NCBI GenBank assembly: GCA_022821725.1
Contig: JAJEDB010000109.1
Span: 1-37,891 of the forward strand
Direction of reading: 5' to 3'
DNA length: 37,891 nt
From: Candidatus Poribacteria bacterium
GTDB taxonomy: Bacteria > Poribacteria > WGA-4E > WGA-3G
In this document: piece by piece, positions 16,057 to 23,584 of the stretch
Numbering within the stretch: position 1 is the stretch's first letter
How the letters are laid out: each line of letters begins with the position of its first letter
The notes under the pieces: model-generated
Seen by the model: the letters and a program-made list of their open reading frames with translations, nothing else
Told to the model about the DNA's origin: nothing
The model's database searches: none
Program-made: the position numbers and the translations under genes

Positions 16057-17313
16057 ATGTTTCCACGACGACTTATCTACGCTGCGATTTCAATCAGCGG
16101 TGCCGCCTGTTTTGTGTTATTCGGTTATGAATTTATCCGTTCCGTGTCCTCGTCTCTGTTTATCGAGGCATACGGTGCTGAGAACCTTCCGCGGGGTATG
16201 GTGGCGGTCCCGCCGAGTATGATCGTGATGCTATACTGCTACGGTCGTCTGCTCTCGTGGTTAGGAGCGACCCGTGCTTTGGCAATAACTTCACTCTTTT
16301 CTGCGATTTTAATCCTTGGATGTTACGCTGCGCTTTCCCGCGGTATGAGTTTCGCTGCGGCGATCATCTACGTGTTCCGTGAAGCGTATATCGTGATAGT
16401 CATCGAACAGTTCTGGTCGTTTGTGAACAGTGTGCTGACAACTGAACAGGCGAAGCGCATTAATGGGCCCTTCTGTGCCGTTGCCTCCGTTGGCTCGTTT
16501 CTCGGTGGCACACTTGTAAGCAAATTGGCAACTGTGTTAGGCACTAAAGCGTTATTGCTGTTCACAGCAGGTTCCCTTGTCCCCACGGCGGCTCTCGGGG
16601 TGCTTGCCTACAAATTTGGCGGTGAACCCAAACCCAGTGCAGAAGAGACTGGTGGCAAACTCGGACACATCGGCATAAGAACACTTCTCCGTTCCAGATA
16701 CCTGATTTTTATCGGGGTGTTGATTATAAGCACACAGATAGTGTCCACCGTGTTGGATCTGCGGTTCAATGCGTTAGCGGAAATAGAGAGACCTGATACG
16801 GATATGCGGACTGCCTTTTTCGGGTCGGTCTATGGCAACCTCGGCTTGGCGGCGGGTATTTTGCAACTGGTGGCTGTGCCACTCGCCCTCAGATTCATCG
16901 CACTGCGTTATATTCATTTCACGATTCCGATAGTCCACTTCGTCAGTAGTCTCATATTGACGGTTTCTCCTTCACTCCGAACCGGAACAGCGGCGTATGT
17001 GACGTTTAAAGCCTTAGATTACTCGCTTTTCCGAGCAGGCAAGGAATTGTTCTACATGCCGCTCTCTTACGATTCACGCTATCGTGCGAAACAGGTTATC
17101 GATTCGTTTGGGTACCGCTTCTCAAAGGGTGGGAGTGCAGGTGTACTTGAATTGGTGAGGCTGGGTGTAGGAACGATTGCGGGTGTTGCATATTCCATCA
17201 CGGCTATGGTGGTCGCAGCGTTGTGGGCACCGATCGCATTCGGCTTGGTGCGGATGTATCAGAAGTTGGAGAAGGTTGAAAAATCAGGAGACACAACGTC
17301 CGAAACGCTGTAG
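16057..17313 (+). CDS. Membrane transporter related to the ADP/ATP translocase (Npt/Tlc) family
   Basis: The 418-residue product is almost entirely hydrophobic segments (about 12 predicted by eye). It carries the family-like sequence EQFWSFVNSVLTTEQAKRIN followed by CAVASVGSFLGG. The EQFW-F-N-x-QAKR block is characteristic of nucleotide transporters such as the ADP/ATP translocases of Rickettsia, Chlamydia and plastids. Shorter, uncharacterised MFS-like relatives of this family occur in free-living bacteria, so ATP import cannot be concluded. Start ATG at 16057, 27 bp after the PhyH gene. It ends in a convergent region containing an inverted repeat (17320-17364). Confidence 0.78.
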   Translation: MFPRRLIYAAISISGAACFVLFGYEFIRSVSSSLFIEAYGAENLPRGMVAVPPSMIVMLYCYGRLLSWLGATRALAITSLFSAILILGCYAALSRGMSFAAAIIYVFREAYIVIVIEQFWSFVNSVLTTEQAKRINGPFCAVASVGSFLGGTLVSKLATVLGTKALLLFTAGSLVPTAALGVLAYKFGGEPKPSAEETGGKLGHIGIRTLLRSRYLIFIGVLIISTQIVSTVLDLRFNALAEIERPDTDMRTAFFGSVYGNLGLAAGILQLVAVPLALRFIALRYIHFTIPIVHFVSSLILTVSPSLRTGTAAYVTFKALDYSLFRAGKELFYMPLSYDSRYRAKQVIDSFGYRFSKGGSAGVLELVRLGVGTIAGVAYSITAMVVAALWAPIAFGLVRMYQKLEKVEKSGDTTSETL

Positions 17314-17319
17314 TTTGCT

Positions 17320-17364
17320 GTAGGTTGGATAGATGTTTGTCTTTTACCGCTCAACCCAACCTAC
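17320..17364. repeat. Short inverted-repeat element between convergent genes
   Basis: GTAGGTTGG (17320-17328) pairs with CCAACCTAC (17356-17364). The right side TTTTACCGCTCAACCCAACC is shared with one end of the 231-bp element at 19888-20118 and the motif at 35444. Located between two converging stops, it could also act as a bidirectional terminator. Confidence 0.6.
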
Positions 17365-17386
17365 GAAATCCCTCAGTTGAAATTGT

Positions 17387-18370
17387 TTAAATCTCATAAC
17401 GCACAAGTTTCCGTGCGGCATCCGCAATCTGCTCAGCGTTGGGAATAACAAAATTCTCCATCACCGGTGCGAACGGAACAGGCACAGGTGCAGCTGCGAC
17501 CCGCTCAATCGGCGCATCGAGATAGTCAAACGCCTCCCGCACGACAAGCGCGGCGATCTCTGCTCCGAATCCTGCTCTACCGACCGCCTCGTGCGCAATG
17601 AGCAACCGATTCGTTTTCTTCACAGAGTCCAGAATACTGTCTTTGTCAAGTGGCATCAACGTTCTCGGATCAATGACTTCAGCAGAGATACCTTCAGCAG
17701 CAAGTGTATCGGCGGCGATGAGGGCGTTCAAGACCATCCGTGATGTCGCAAGAATTGTAATGTCTTCCCCCTCACGCTTGACATCCGCCACACCCAACGG
17801 AATTGTGTATTCCTCGTCAGGGATCTCCCCTTCCTCTGTGTAGAGGAGTTTGTGCTCAATAAACATAATCGGGTTATCGTCTCGGATGGCTGTTTTCAGT
17901 AAACCTTTCGCATCGTAGGGTGTAGAGGGCATGACGACGAGCAGTCCTGGGATATGCACGAACCACGCTTCAAGACTCTGGGCGTGTTGCGCTGCGGAGG
18001 ATCGACCCGCACCCCCCTGCGTCCGAATCACGAGCGGCACATCTAACTGACCGCCCACCATATAACGGATCTTGGCGACTTGGTTCACGATCTGGTCCAT
18101 ACCTACCGCTGTGAAGTCGATATACATCAACTCCGCAACGGGACGCATCCCTGTAACCGCGGCGCCGAGTGCGGTTCCGATGATGGCGGCTTCCGAGATC
18201 GGTGTGTTTCGGATTCGGTCTTTCCCGAATTCTTGGAACAGTCCGTCCGTCACTTTGTAGGCACCGCCGTATTCAGCGATATCTTCGCCCATCAGAAAGA
18301 CAGCATCATCGCGTTCCATCTCCTCTACAAGTGCTTCCTTGAGCGCGTCGCGATACGTAATCGTTTTCAT
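17387..18370 (-). CDS. 2-oxoacid dehydrogenase E1 component, beta subunit
   Basis: The 327-residue product is a full-length E1 beta subunit of the pyruvate/branched-chain/acetoin dehydrogenase type: TYRDALKEALVEEMERDDAV, GEDIAEYGGAYKVTDGL, RIRNTPISEAAIIGTALGAA, and PLVIRTQGGAGRSSAAQHAQ as successive blocks. With an alpha subunit it forms the thiamine-diphosphate E1 that decarboxylates a 2-oxoacid and hands the acyl group to E2. No E1 alpha, E2 or E3 gene is adjacent here, so the partner must be elsewhere. Start ATG at 18370 follows GGGAG. Upstream on the same strand lies a class III aminotransferase, separated by paired REP hairpins. Which 2-oxoacid is used cannot be told. Confidence 0.92.
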   Translation of the reverse strand: MKTITYRDALKEALVEEMERDDAVFLMGEDIAEYGGAYKVTDGLFQEFGKDRIRNTPISEAAIIGTALGAAVTGMRPVAELMYIDFTAVGMDQIVNQVAKIRYMVGGQLDVPLVIRTQGGAGRSSAAQHAQSLEAWFVHIPGLLVVMPSTPYDAKGLLKTAIRDDNPIMFIEHKLLYTEEGEIPDEEYTIPLGVADVKREGEDITILATSRMVLNALIAADTLAAEGISAEVIDPRTLMPLDKDSILDSVKKTNRLLIAHEAVGRAGFGAEIAALVVREAFDYLDAPIERVAAAPVPVPFAPVMENFVIPNAEQIADAARKLVRYEI

Positions 18371-18402
18371 TCATTCTCCCTATGTAAAATGTAGTAATCA
18401 AC

Positions 18403-18460
18403 GGGCAATGAATTGCCCTACTACAAACGAGACTGCTCGTAGTAGTGCGATTTATCGCAC
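18403..18460. repeat. Pair of inverted REP hairpins (BIME-like)
   Basis: The left hairpin (18403-18418, GGGCAAT/ATTGCCC) has its GTAGTA foot on the minus strand at 18419-18424. The right hairpin (18445-18460, GTGCGAT/ATCGCAC) has CGTAGTA upstream on the plus strand. The feet face each other across 14 bases, as in bacterial interspersed mosaic elements. Located in the 99-bp gap between the aminotransferase stop and the E1 beta start. Confidence 0.75.
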
Positions 18461-18469
18461 GTTCAGAAA

Positions 18470-19816
18470 TTACAACGCTTTCTCCGCCTTCAGCCATTCA
18501 AGCGTCTGTGCAAACGCCGCAACCGTTTCTGTAACGTCTTCCTCTGTGTGCGCTGCGGTTGTCATCCCGCCATTACTGGCGAGATCAATCCCATTGAGCA
18601 GGAGACCGCATCGGAGACGTTCCTGCATATCTGGGTCGCTGTTGCCTTTCAGTTTTCGATAATCCCAGGTGTATGGATCGAAATCGGAGGCGCGAACATC
18701 CTGTTCGCCGTGTCCTATCAGCAATCTAATCCCTGAAAATTCGCCGTAAACCACCCAGTCAAGTTTGTAATCGTCAATAATGCTGTTCAATTCCGTGCGA
18801 AGTCGGTCTGCAGCCCGATGTGCCTGCTTGTGAGGTTCGCCTGTTTTGACGATGTTGAGCATCGCGATACCCGCGGCGGCGGAGAGCGGATTCGCATTAA
18901 AGGTGCCAGGATGGGGCATCTTCAAGCCGTCGCGTTCCGACTTCATCGAAATGAGTTCAAGCACCTCCGCTTTGCCGGCAAGCGCGCCACCGGGGAGTCC
19001 ACCCGCCAAAATCTTTGCGAGTGTTGTCATATCCGGTGTGACGTTGTAATGTGCTTGTGCGCCACCGGGTGCGACCCGAAATCCTGTGATAACCTCGTCG
19101 AAAATCAGCAGCACACCGTGTGCCTCTGTCACTTCACGAAGTTGCTTCAGAAATGTGCCGTTCGTAGGGACAATACCGAAGGATGCCCCTGTCGGTTCAA
19201 GGATGATACAGGCGATGTCTTTGTCCGTTTTTAACAGCGTCTCAACGGCATCAATGTCGTTCGGTGGACATAATAGCGTTGTATTACACACCTCTTCTGG
19301 GATACCAGGGACGTTCATATCAAAAGGCGGATACGCGCCTAAAATGACACTGTCGTGCCAACCGTGGAAATGTCCGGCAAATTTCAGCACCTTATTTTTA
19401 CCGGTATACGTGCGTGCAAGCCGGATCGCCATCAACGTCGCCTCCGTCCCGGAACTGACGAATCGCACGCGTTCCGCTGAAGGTATCAGTTGTGTGACGA
19501 GCGAACCCCATTCCATCTCCAGCGGATGGCATGCGCCGTAGTGCGTCCCACGTTGCATCTGTGTCGTCACTGCTTCCACGACCTCAGGTGGATTATGTCC
19601 GAGGAGTAGCGCACCGTGTCCCGCCCAATAATCAATAAACTGTTTGTCTTCGAGTCCCCATTTTTTCGAGCCATCGGCACGCGTGATATAAACCGGAAAG
19701 GGCGACATATACCGTCCGTCGTGCGTTACACCGTCCGGGAACAGATGATTTGCGGCATCTGACATTTCCCGGTCTTTTGCAAAAGTTTTTTGGTAGCGTT
19801 CTAAAATAGTGTGCAT
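18470..19816 (-). CDS. Class III aminotransferase, glutamate-1-semialdehyde aminomutase-like
   Basis: The 448-residue product is a PLP enzyme of the GSAM-like subgroup: DYWAGHGALLLGHNPPEVVE, RFVSSGTEATLMAIRLAR, FAGHFHGWHD, LIFDEVITGFR, and LAKILAGGLPGGALAG with the PLP lysine. It differs from biosynthetic HemL at the N terminus (PFPVYITRADGSKKWGLEDK) and C terminus, so it probably acts on another amino or oxo substrate. The start chosen is ATG at 19816 (MHTILERYQ) with GAGG eight bases upstream; an in-frame TTG at 19870 would add 18 residues without a ribosome-binding site. It is followed by the E1 beta gene on the same strand, so an aminotransferase product could feed 2-oxoacid oxidation, but this link is speculative. 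Confidence 0.85.
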   Translation of the reverse strand: MHTILERYQKTFAKDREMSDAANHLFPDGVTHDGRYMSPFPVYITRADGSKKWGLEDKQFIDYWAGHGALLLGHNPPEVVEAVTTQMQRGTHYGACHPLEMEWGSLVTQLIPSAERVRFVSSGTEATLMAIRLARTYTGKNKVLKFAGHFHGWHDSVILGAYPPFDMNVPGIPEEVCNTTLLCPPNDIDAVETLLKTDKDIACIILEPTGASFGIVPTNGTFLKQLREVTEAHGVLLIFDEVITGFRVAPGGAQAHYNVTPDMTTLAKILAGGLPGGALAGKAEVLELISMKSERDGLKMPHPGTFNANPLSAAAGIAMLNIVKTGEPHKQAHRAADRLRTELNSIIDDYKLDWVVYGEFSGIRLLIGHGEQDVRASDFDPYTWDYRKLKGNSDPDMQERLRCGLLLNGIDLASNGGMTTAAHTEEDVTETVAAFAQTLEWLKAEKAL

Positions 19817-19887
19817 CTTTTTCGCCTCGTAACTTAAGATATCTAAGCTTTGGACAATTTCCGGTAGCAACCAATCATCAGGCCTCC

Positions 19888-20118
19888 CGTAGGTTGGGTT
19901 GAGCGGTAAAACTCAGTCTTCTCTTGTTGCTACCAAAACAGCAGTGCACACATACTCGTTTCTTGTAAACAGATAGAGCGAAACCCAACAAACCCATCGC
20001 TTTGAGAAAAACATCGTTGGGTTTCACTCCGACCTTAGGGCACTCAGGGATTCCCTAGACTTTAAAGTGGAGTGTCTGCGTCAGATTCTTCGGAGTCACT
20101 CGTTCAACCCAACCTACG
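19888..20118. mobile_element. 231-bp MITE-like element with GTAGGTTGGG ends
   Basis: CGTAGGTTGGGTTGAGCG (19888-19905) is inverted at 20101-20118 as CGTTCAACCCAACCTACG, 17 of 18 bases matching. Inside, GAAACCCAAC (19980-19989) pairs with GTTGGGTTTC (20016-20025). No open reading frame is present. Shorter relatives are at 17320-17364 and 35444-35459. Confidence 0.65.
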
Positions 20119-20214
20119 GTGTGCGCAGCGTTTTTTCTCAGTTCTGTCAGCATGTGTAACTGCGAGAAAAATCTGCGGTCCCTTGAAAGAGCTGCCTCAA
20201 TCGGATAGGAATTG

Positions 20215-20373
20215 TCCAAACTTTAGTAAGATATAGATTTTGGACGGAATTATACCACATTTCCATTTTATTTGCGAAACGAATTTTCGTTTTCATGGCT
20301 CCGTTTTCAGTTTGACAATTCCCGCGAGATGTATTATACTTTACGCCATACTACTTCTCAACTAAAGTTTGGA
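20215..20373. mobile_element. 159-bp inverted-repeat element with outward promoter
   Basis: TCCAAACTTTAGT (20215-20227) is perfectly inverted as ACTAAAGTTTGGA (20361-20373). The right part holds a consensus sigma-70 promoter reading outward. Related half-sites occur at 19844 (CTAAGCTTTGGA), 21262 (CTAACGTTTGGA) and 21298 (TCCAAAGTTTAGT), the last two flanking the 3' side of the lipoprotein gene at 20569. Confidence 0.55.
20312..20340 (+). promoter_or_regulatory. Strong sigma-70-type promoter
   Basis: TTGACA (20312-20317), 17 bases, then TATACT (20335-20340): a perfect -35 with one mismatch in the -10. The next gene on this strand starts at 20569, giving a leader of about 220 nt that includes a REP hairpin. 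Confidence 0.65.
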
Positions 20374-20428
20374 TAACTTTCAGAACCATTCAATTTTCGG
20401 TTTTTTTAGAGAGTTTAGAGAAAGTCTT

Positions 20429-20450
20429 GCGACTGGAAGGTCGCTCCTAC
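20429..20450 (-). repeat. REP-like GTAG-footed hairpin
   Basis: On the minus strand GTAGGA is followed by GCGAC-CTTCCA-GTCGC. It lies in the gap 19817-20568, which otherwise holds the two elements listed above and no gene. Confidence 0.65.
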
Positions 20451-20568
20451 ACGGAAGCCCTTCGCGCGAAACATCAAAACCATGGGAACATTGAATGCCC
20501 CTGATAATTTACTATCAACTACTTTGGTGAAGGTATTGACTGCATAATACTAAAACTGAAAGATTATT

Positions 20569-21228
20569 ATGAAACTAAGAATTATCGCATACATTACAAT
20601 ATGCACAGCACTGGCTATTATCGCGCTCATGGGTTGCGGTGGAGACGAGTCAGCCCCCGAGTTAGACCCTATGAATATAGATGGGTTTCCTGGAGTGGGC
20701 AACACTTGGGCAATGTCTTCTGTCAATGGCGAACCACTTGTTAGTGTTATCAAGGCGGAAGAATTGTTAGCAGAATCCGAATCCGAAGAAATTATTGTTC
20801 ATATAACGCAAAACGAATGGGTGTTTGACGATATGAATGTGTTGACTGGAAGTGTAGGTTATGAAGTCGAAACGATATATCATGATGAACCACAGCTTTC
20901 CATGATAGTTATAATAGCATCTACAATAATATGTGATTATACTAACACCCATGAGAACTTGTCAATTACGCTGCGTGAAGTGGGCGAGGTGGAAGTGGAT
21001 ATAGTATTTAATCCTGTAGATGCATGGGAGAAAAAACTTGAGGAATTCGGTGTTCAACTTGAAGATGCTCGGTCGCAATCTATAGAGGATCTGCATAATG
21101 ACTTTTCCGAAGGCTCTGAAGAAGATGCCGTATTTAAGGATTCTTCAGATTATAAATGGAAATTGGAAGGAGACAAATTGATACTTACTTCTCCTGAAGA
21201 AACGATAATTTTTAAAAAGAAACCATAA
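20569..21228 (+). CDS. AT-rich lipoprotein of unknown function
   Basis: The 219-residue product has a lipoprotein signal (MKLRIIAYITICTALAIIAL then MGC) and an acidic, Glu/Asp-rich mature part. NTWAMSSVNGEPL and a C-terminal YKWKLEGDKLILTSPEETII block give it the look of a small lipocalin/META-like beta-barrel, but I do not recognise a specific family. Codon use is visibly richer in A/T than in neighbouring genes, and inverted-repeat half-sites flank the gene on both sides, which suggests recent acquisition. The strong promoter at 20312 reads towards it. The ribosome-binding site is weak (AACTGAAAGATTATT before ATG). Confidence 0.65.
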   Translation: MKLRIIAYITICTALAIIALMGCGGDESAPELDPMNIDGFPGVGNTWAMSSVNGEPLVSVIKAEELLAESESEEIIVHITQNEWVFDDMNVLTGSVGYEVETIYHDEPQLSMIVIIASTIICDYTNTHENLSITLREVGEVEVDIVFNPVDAWEKKLEEFGVQLEDARSQSIEDLHNDFSEGSEEDAVFKDSSDYKWKLEGDKLILTSPEETIIFKKKP

Positions 21229-21261
21229 TACATTCAAATAAACACAAAAAATTACAGTATG

Positions 21262-21310
21262 CTAACGTTTGGAAAAATTATGCTTGTGTCAGTATGGTCC
21301 AAAGTTTAGT
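21262..21310. repeat. Inverted half-sites downstream of the AT-rich lipoprotein gene
   Basis: CTAACGTTTGGA (21262-21273) and TCCAAAGTTTAGT (21298-21310) are an imperfect inverted pair resembling the ends of the element at 20215-20373. They lie between the lipoprotein gene and argJ. Confidence 0.4.
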
Positions 21311-21329
21311 ATCCCTCAAGGAGCGTTTC

Positions 21330-22535
21330 ATGAAACAGATAGATGGCGGAATTACCGCGGTCACTGGTATACGCGCAGCAGGTCTTCACGCAGGCATTAA
21401 AGCCGCAGACGCGAAGGACGTAGCACTCATCGTTACCGATGCCCCAGCAGCAGCAGCCGGAGTCTTCACAAAAAATAGCGTCACCGCAGCCCCCGTGATT
21501 GTCTGCCGCGAGCATATCAGCGACGGACGCGCACAAGCCGTTATTGTCAATAGCGGCAACGCCAACGCCTGCACCGGCGAAATCGGCATGGCAAACGCAC
21601 GACGGATGGCTACGGCAACCGCCGAACAGCTCGGTATAGATGCGAACCTCGTTCTCGTCTCCTCTACAGGTGTTATCGGACAGCAATTGCCGATGGACAC
21701 AATCGAAAGCGGGATTCAAGCCGCCGCGAGTGCGCTTAGCAATGAAGGCGGTGCCGATGCCGCTGAAGCGATTATGACCACGGATACACATCCGAAGTCT
21801 GTCGCCGTAGAGATCGAAGTCGGCGATACACCCGTGAGAATCGGCGGGATCGCGAAAGGCTCCGGGATGATCGCACCGAATATGGCGACGATGCTCTCTT
21901 ATCTGACAACAGATGCACGCATCAACGCCGAAGTGCTTCAAGCCGCCCTCAATCGTGTCGTAGACGACACCTATAATCTCTTAACCGTTGACACTGATCG
22001 TAGCACAAACGATACAGTCCTGATCCTGGCGACTGGCCATGCCGATAACGCAGAGATTGTTACAGCAGAGGGGAAAGATTACGAAGCGTTTTGTGAAGGA
22101 CTCCTGTGCGTCTGCACTGAATTGGTGAAGATGCTTGCCCGCGATGGTGAAGGTGCGACGAAACTTGTTGAGGTGATCGTCAAACACGCCAAAAATCGGG
22201 ACGACGCTGAAAAAGCGGCGCGTGCCGTTGCAGAATCACCGCTTGTCAAGACCGCGGTTTTCGCCAATGATGCCAATTGGGGACGGATTATGATGGCGAT
22301 CGGGAAATCGGGAGCGGAATTCGACCCGTATCAGGTGGATGTCTATCTTGCGGATTATCGACTCGTCAAAAACGGGATGGACGCTGGTTACGATGAAGAC
22401 GAGGCCACGGCTCTGTTCGCACAAGACCCCGTGCTTATCACGATTGATCTCCGTGCTGGTGATACAGGGATAACGATGTGGACGTGCGATTATTCCTACG
22501 ATTATATCCGAATTAATGCCGATTATCGCACGTAG
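21330..22535 (+). CDS. argJ: Bifunctional glutamate N-acetyltransferase/amino-acid acetyltransferase ArgJ
   Basis: ArgJ transfers the acetyl group from N-acetylornithine to glutamate, recycling acetyl in arginine synthesis; bifunctional forms also use acetyl-CoA. The 401-residue product has the family start GGITAVTGIRAAGLHAGIK, VNSGNANACTG, and the self-cleavage site GMIAPNMATMLSYLTTDA. Cleavage occurs before T187, which becomes the N-terminal nucleophile of the beta chain. The C-terminal half reads VKTAVFANDANWGRI. The start chosen is ATG at 21330, with AAGGAG six bases upstream; a start at 21294 would lack a site and precede the usual N terminus. No other arg gene lies in the window. Confidence 0.95.
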   Translation: MKQIDGGITAVTGIRAAGLHAGIKAADAKDVALIVTDAPAAAAGVFTKNSVTAAPVIVCREHISDGRAQAVIVNSGNANACTGEIGMANARRMATATAEQLGIDANLVLVSSTGVIGQQLPMDTIESGIQAAASALSNEGGADAAEAIMTTDTHPKSVAVEIEVGDTPVRIGGIAKGSGMIAPNMATMLSYLTTDARINAEVLQAALNRVVDDTYNLLTVDTDRSTNDTVLILATGHADNAEIVTAEGKDYEAFCEGLLCVCTELVKMLARDGEGATKLVEVIVKHAKNRDDAEKAARAVAESPLVKTAVFANDANWGRIMMAIGKSGAEFDPYQVDVYLADYRLVKNGMDAGYDEDEATALFAQDPVLITIDLRAGDTGITMWTCDYSYDYIRINADYRT

Positions 22536-22560
22536 CGTTTATAGGAAGGAACAAAAACTA

Positions 22561-22974
22561 GTGAGACATACAACTGAAATCCAACTCGTAAATCTGAATG
22601 ATCTACGTTTCGCAGAAGCGGGTTTTATACCTGCCGAAGACGTGCGAAGAATTACCGTTGCGGATGCCCTTGTGGATACCGGCGCAACTCGTCTCTGCTT
22701 ACCGACATCGCTCATTGAACACCTCGGTCTGAGGGCCATCGACAAGAGGACCGCGCGAACCGCTGCTGGCATTGTGGAACGCACCATCTATTCCGAAGTC
22801 GAATATACCCTTTTAGAACGCAGTAGCACTATCCGGGTGACTGACCTACCCGAAGGCTCACCCGTCCTTATTGGACACATGGTATTGGAAGAACTTGATC
22901 TTTGCGTTGATATGAAAAGGGGTCTCATCTACAATCCCGCACATGGGGATGATTGGATCGAAGAACAACTCTGA
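22561..22974 (+). CDS. Retropepsin-like aspartic protease domain protein
   Basis: The 137-residue product has a single retroviral-type aspartic protease core: ALVDTGATRLCLPTSLIEHL with the catalytic DTG, followed by flap-like strands and the hydrophobic LIGHMVLEELDLCVD that stands for the second psi-loop. Such small domains act as homodimers; some bacterial members are clan AA proteases of unknown substrate. The start chosen is GTG at 22561, with AGGAAGGA ten bases upstream; an ATG at 22516 would overlap argJ by 20 bp and has no site. It ends near the tandem promoters of the tRNA cluster. Confidence 0.82.
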   Translation: MRHTTEIQLVNLNDLRFAEAGFIPAEDVRRITVADALVDTGATRLCLPTSLIEHLGLRAIDKRTARTAAGIVERTIYSEVEYTLLERSSTIRVTDLPEGSPVLIGHMVLEELDLCVDMKRGLIYNPAHGDDWIEEQL

Positions 22975-22991
22975 AGATTCATTAAGATTTT

Positions 22992-23020
22992 TTGACAAAA
23001 ATTCAGATTTCTGCTATTTT
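22992..23020 (+). promoter_or_regulatory. Upstream promoter of the tRNA cluster (candidate)
   Basis: TTGACA (22992-22997), 17 bases, TATTTT (23015-23020). The first of two similarly spaced candidate promoters upstream of tRNA-Gly. Confidence 0.45.
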
Positions 23021-23034
23021 TGTAGAAAAATAAT

Positions 23035-23063
23035 TTGACATTCACTTGCAGGTATGTTAAACT
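23035..23063 (+). promoter_or_regulatory. Main promoter of the tRNA cluster (candidate)
   Basis: TTGACA (23035-23040), 17 bases, TAAACT (23058-23063), about 50 bp upstream of the mature 5' end of tRNA-Gly. Confidence 0.6.
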
Positions 23064-23114
23064 ATATACGTTTTTGAAATTCGTCGATTTTTCTGTGCGA
23101 ATTGTCAAAACGAT

Positions 23115-23189
23115 GCGGGAGTAGCTCAGTGGTAGAGCTCCACCTTGCCAAGGTGGAGGTCGCGAGTTCAAATCTCGTCTCCCGCTCCA
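23115..23189 (+). tRNA. tRNA-Gly (anticodon GCC)
   Basis: Acceptor stem GCGGGAG/CTCCCGC, anticodon stem CCACC/GGTGG around TTGCCAA (anticodon GCC), T arm GCGAGTTCAAATCTCG, discriminator T and encoded CCA. First of three tRNA genes in a cluster. Confidence 0.96.
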
Positions 23190-23197
23190 TCTTCTAT

Positions 23198-23272
23198 GGT
23201 GGCGTAGCCAAGTGGTAAGGCCAGAGTCTGCAAAACTCTTATTCGTCGGTTCGATTCCGACCGCCACCTCCA
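23198..23272 (+). tRNA. tRNA-Cys (anticodon GCA)
   Basis: Acceptor stem GGTGGCG/CGCCACC, anticodon stem AGAGT/ACTCT around CTGCAAA (anticodon GCA), T arm GTCGGTTCGATTCCGAC, discriminator T and encoded CCA. It starts 8 bp after tRNA-Gly. Confidence 0.95.
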
Positions 23273-23287
23273 TTCTTTTTTTTAAAT

Positions 23288-23361
23288 GGGCGATTAGCTC
23301 AGGTGGCTAGAGCGTTTGCTTGACATGCAAGAGGTCGCTGGTTCAAGTCCAGCATCGCCCA
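23288..23361 (+). tRNA. tRNA-Val (anticodon GAC)
   Basis: Acceptor stem GGGCGAT/ATCGCCC, anticodon loop TTGACAT (anticodon GAC), T arm GCTGGTTCAAGTCCAGC, discriminator A; unlike the two preceding tRNAs, CCA is not encoded. Confidence 0.95.
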
Positions 23362-23460
23362 TCCTTCCAAAATTTTTACGCCAACGCATCTGAATCTGGA
23401 CAATATTTTCCCTAAATCATATCCTCCTAAAACGAAACCCTTCCATCCTTACGTTTTTTG

Positions 23461-23490
23461 TTGGCATTCCCGGTTTAAATCGTGTAAAAT
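23461..23490 (+). promoter_or_regulatory. Candidate thrS promoter
   Basis: TTGGCA (23461-23466), 18 bases, TAAAAT (23485-23490), about 95 bp upstream of the thrS start. The rest of the tRNA-Val to thrS gap shows no T-box-like specifier or other structure that I can recognise. Confidence 0.4.
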
Positions 23491-23584
23491 TGTTATTTGG
23501 TAAACAGGTTATGAAAAAAGACGTTAAGTCTATTGAGAACAATTTTGAAATCTACACAAATCCACATATTGAGAGTGAACCGCA

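Noticed and set aside
18470..19816. Biosynthetic HemL (glutamate-1-semialdehyde aminomutase)
   Set aside because: The core is GSAM-like, but the N-terminal and C-terminal regions do not match HemL; no other heme genes are nearby.
22929..23273. 114-residue minus-strand ORF with [15 protein letters not shown] and [18 protein letters not shown]
   Set aside because: It is the antisense translation of tRNA-Gly and tRNA-Cys.
23362..23584. T-box riboswitch before thrS
   Set aside because: I could find neither a specifier loop nor the conserved T-box bulge sequence, and the lineage is not one where T-boxes are usual.
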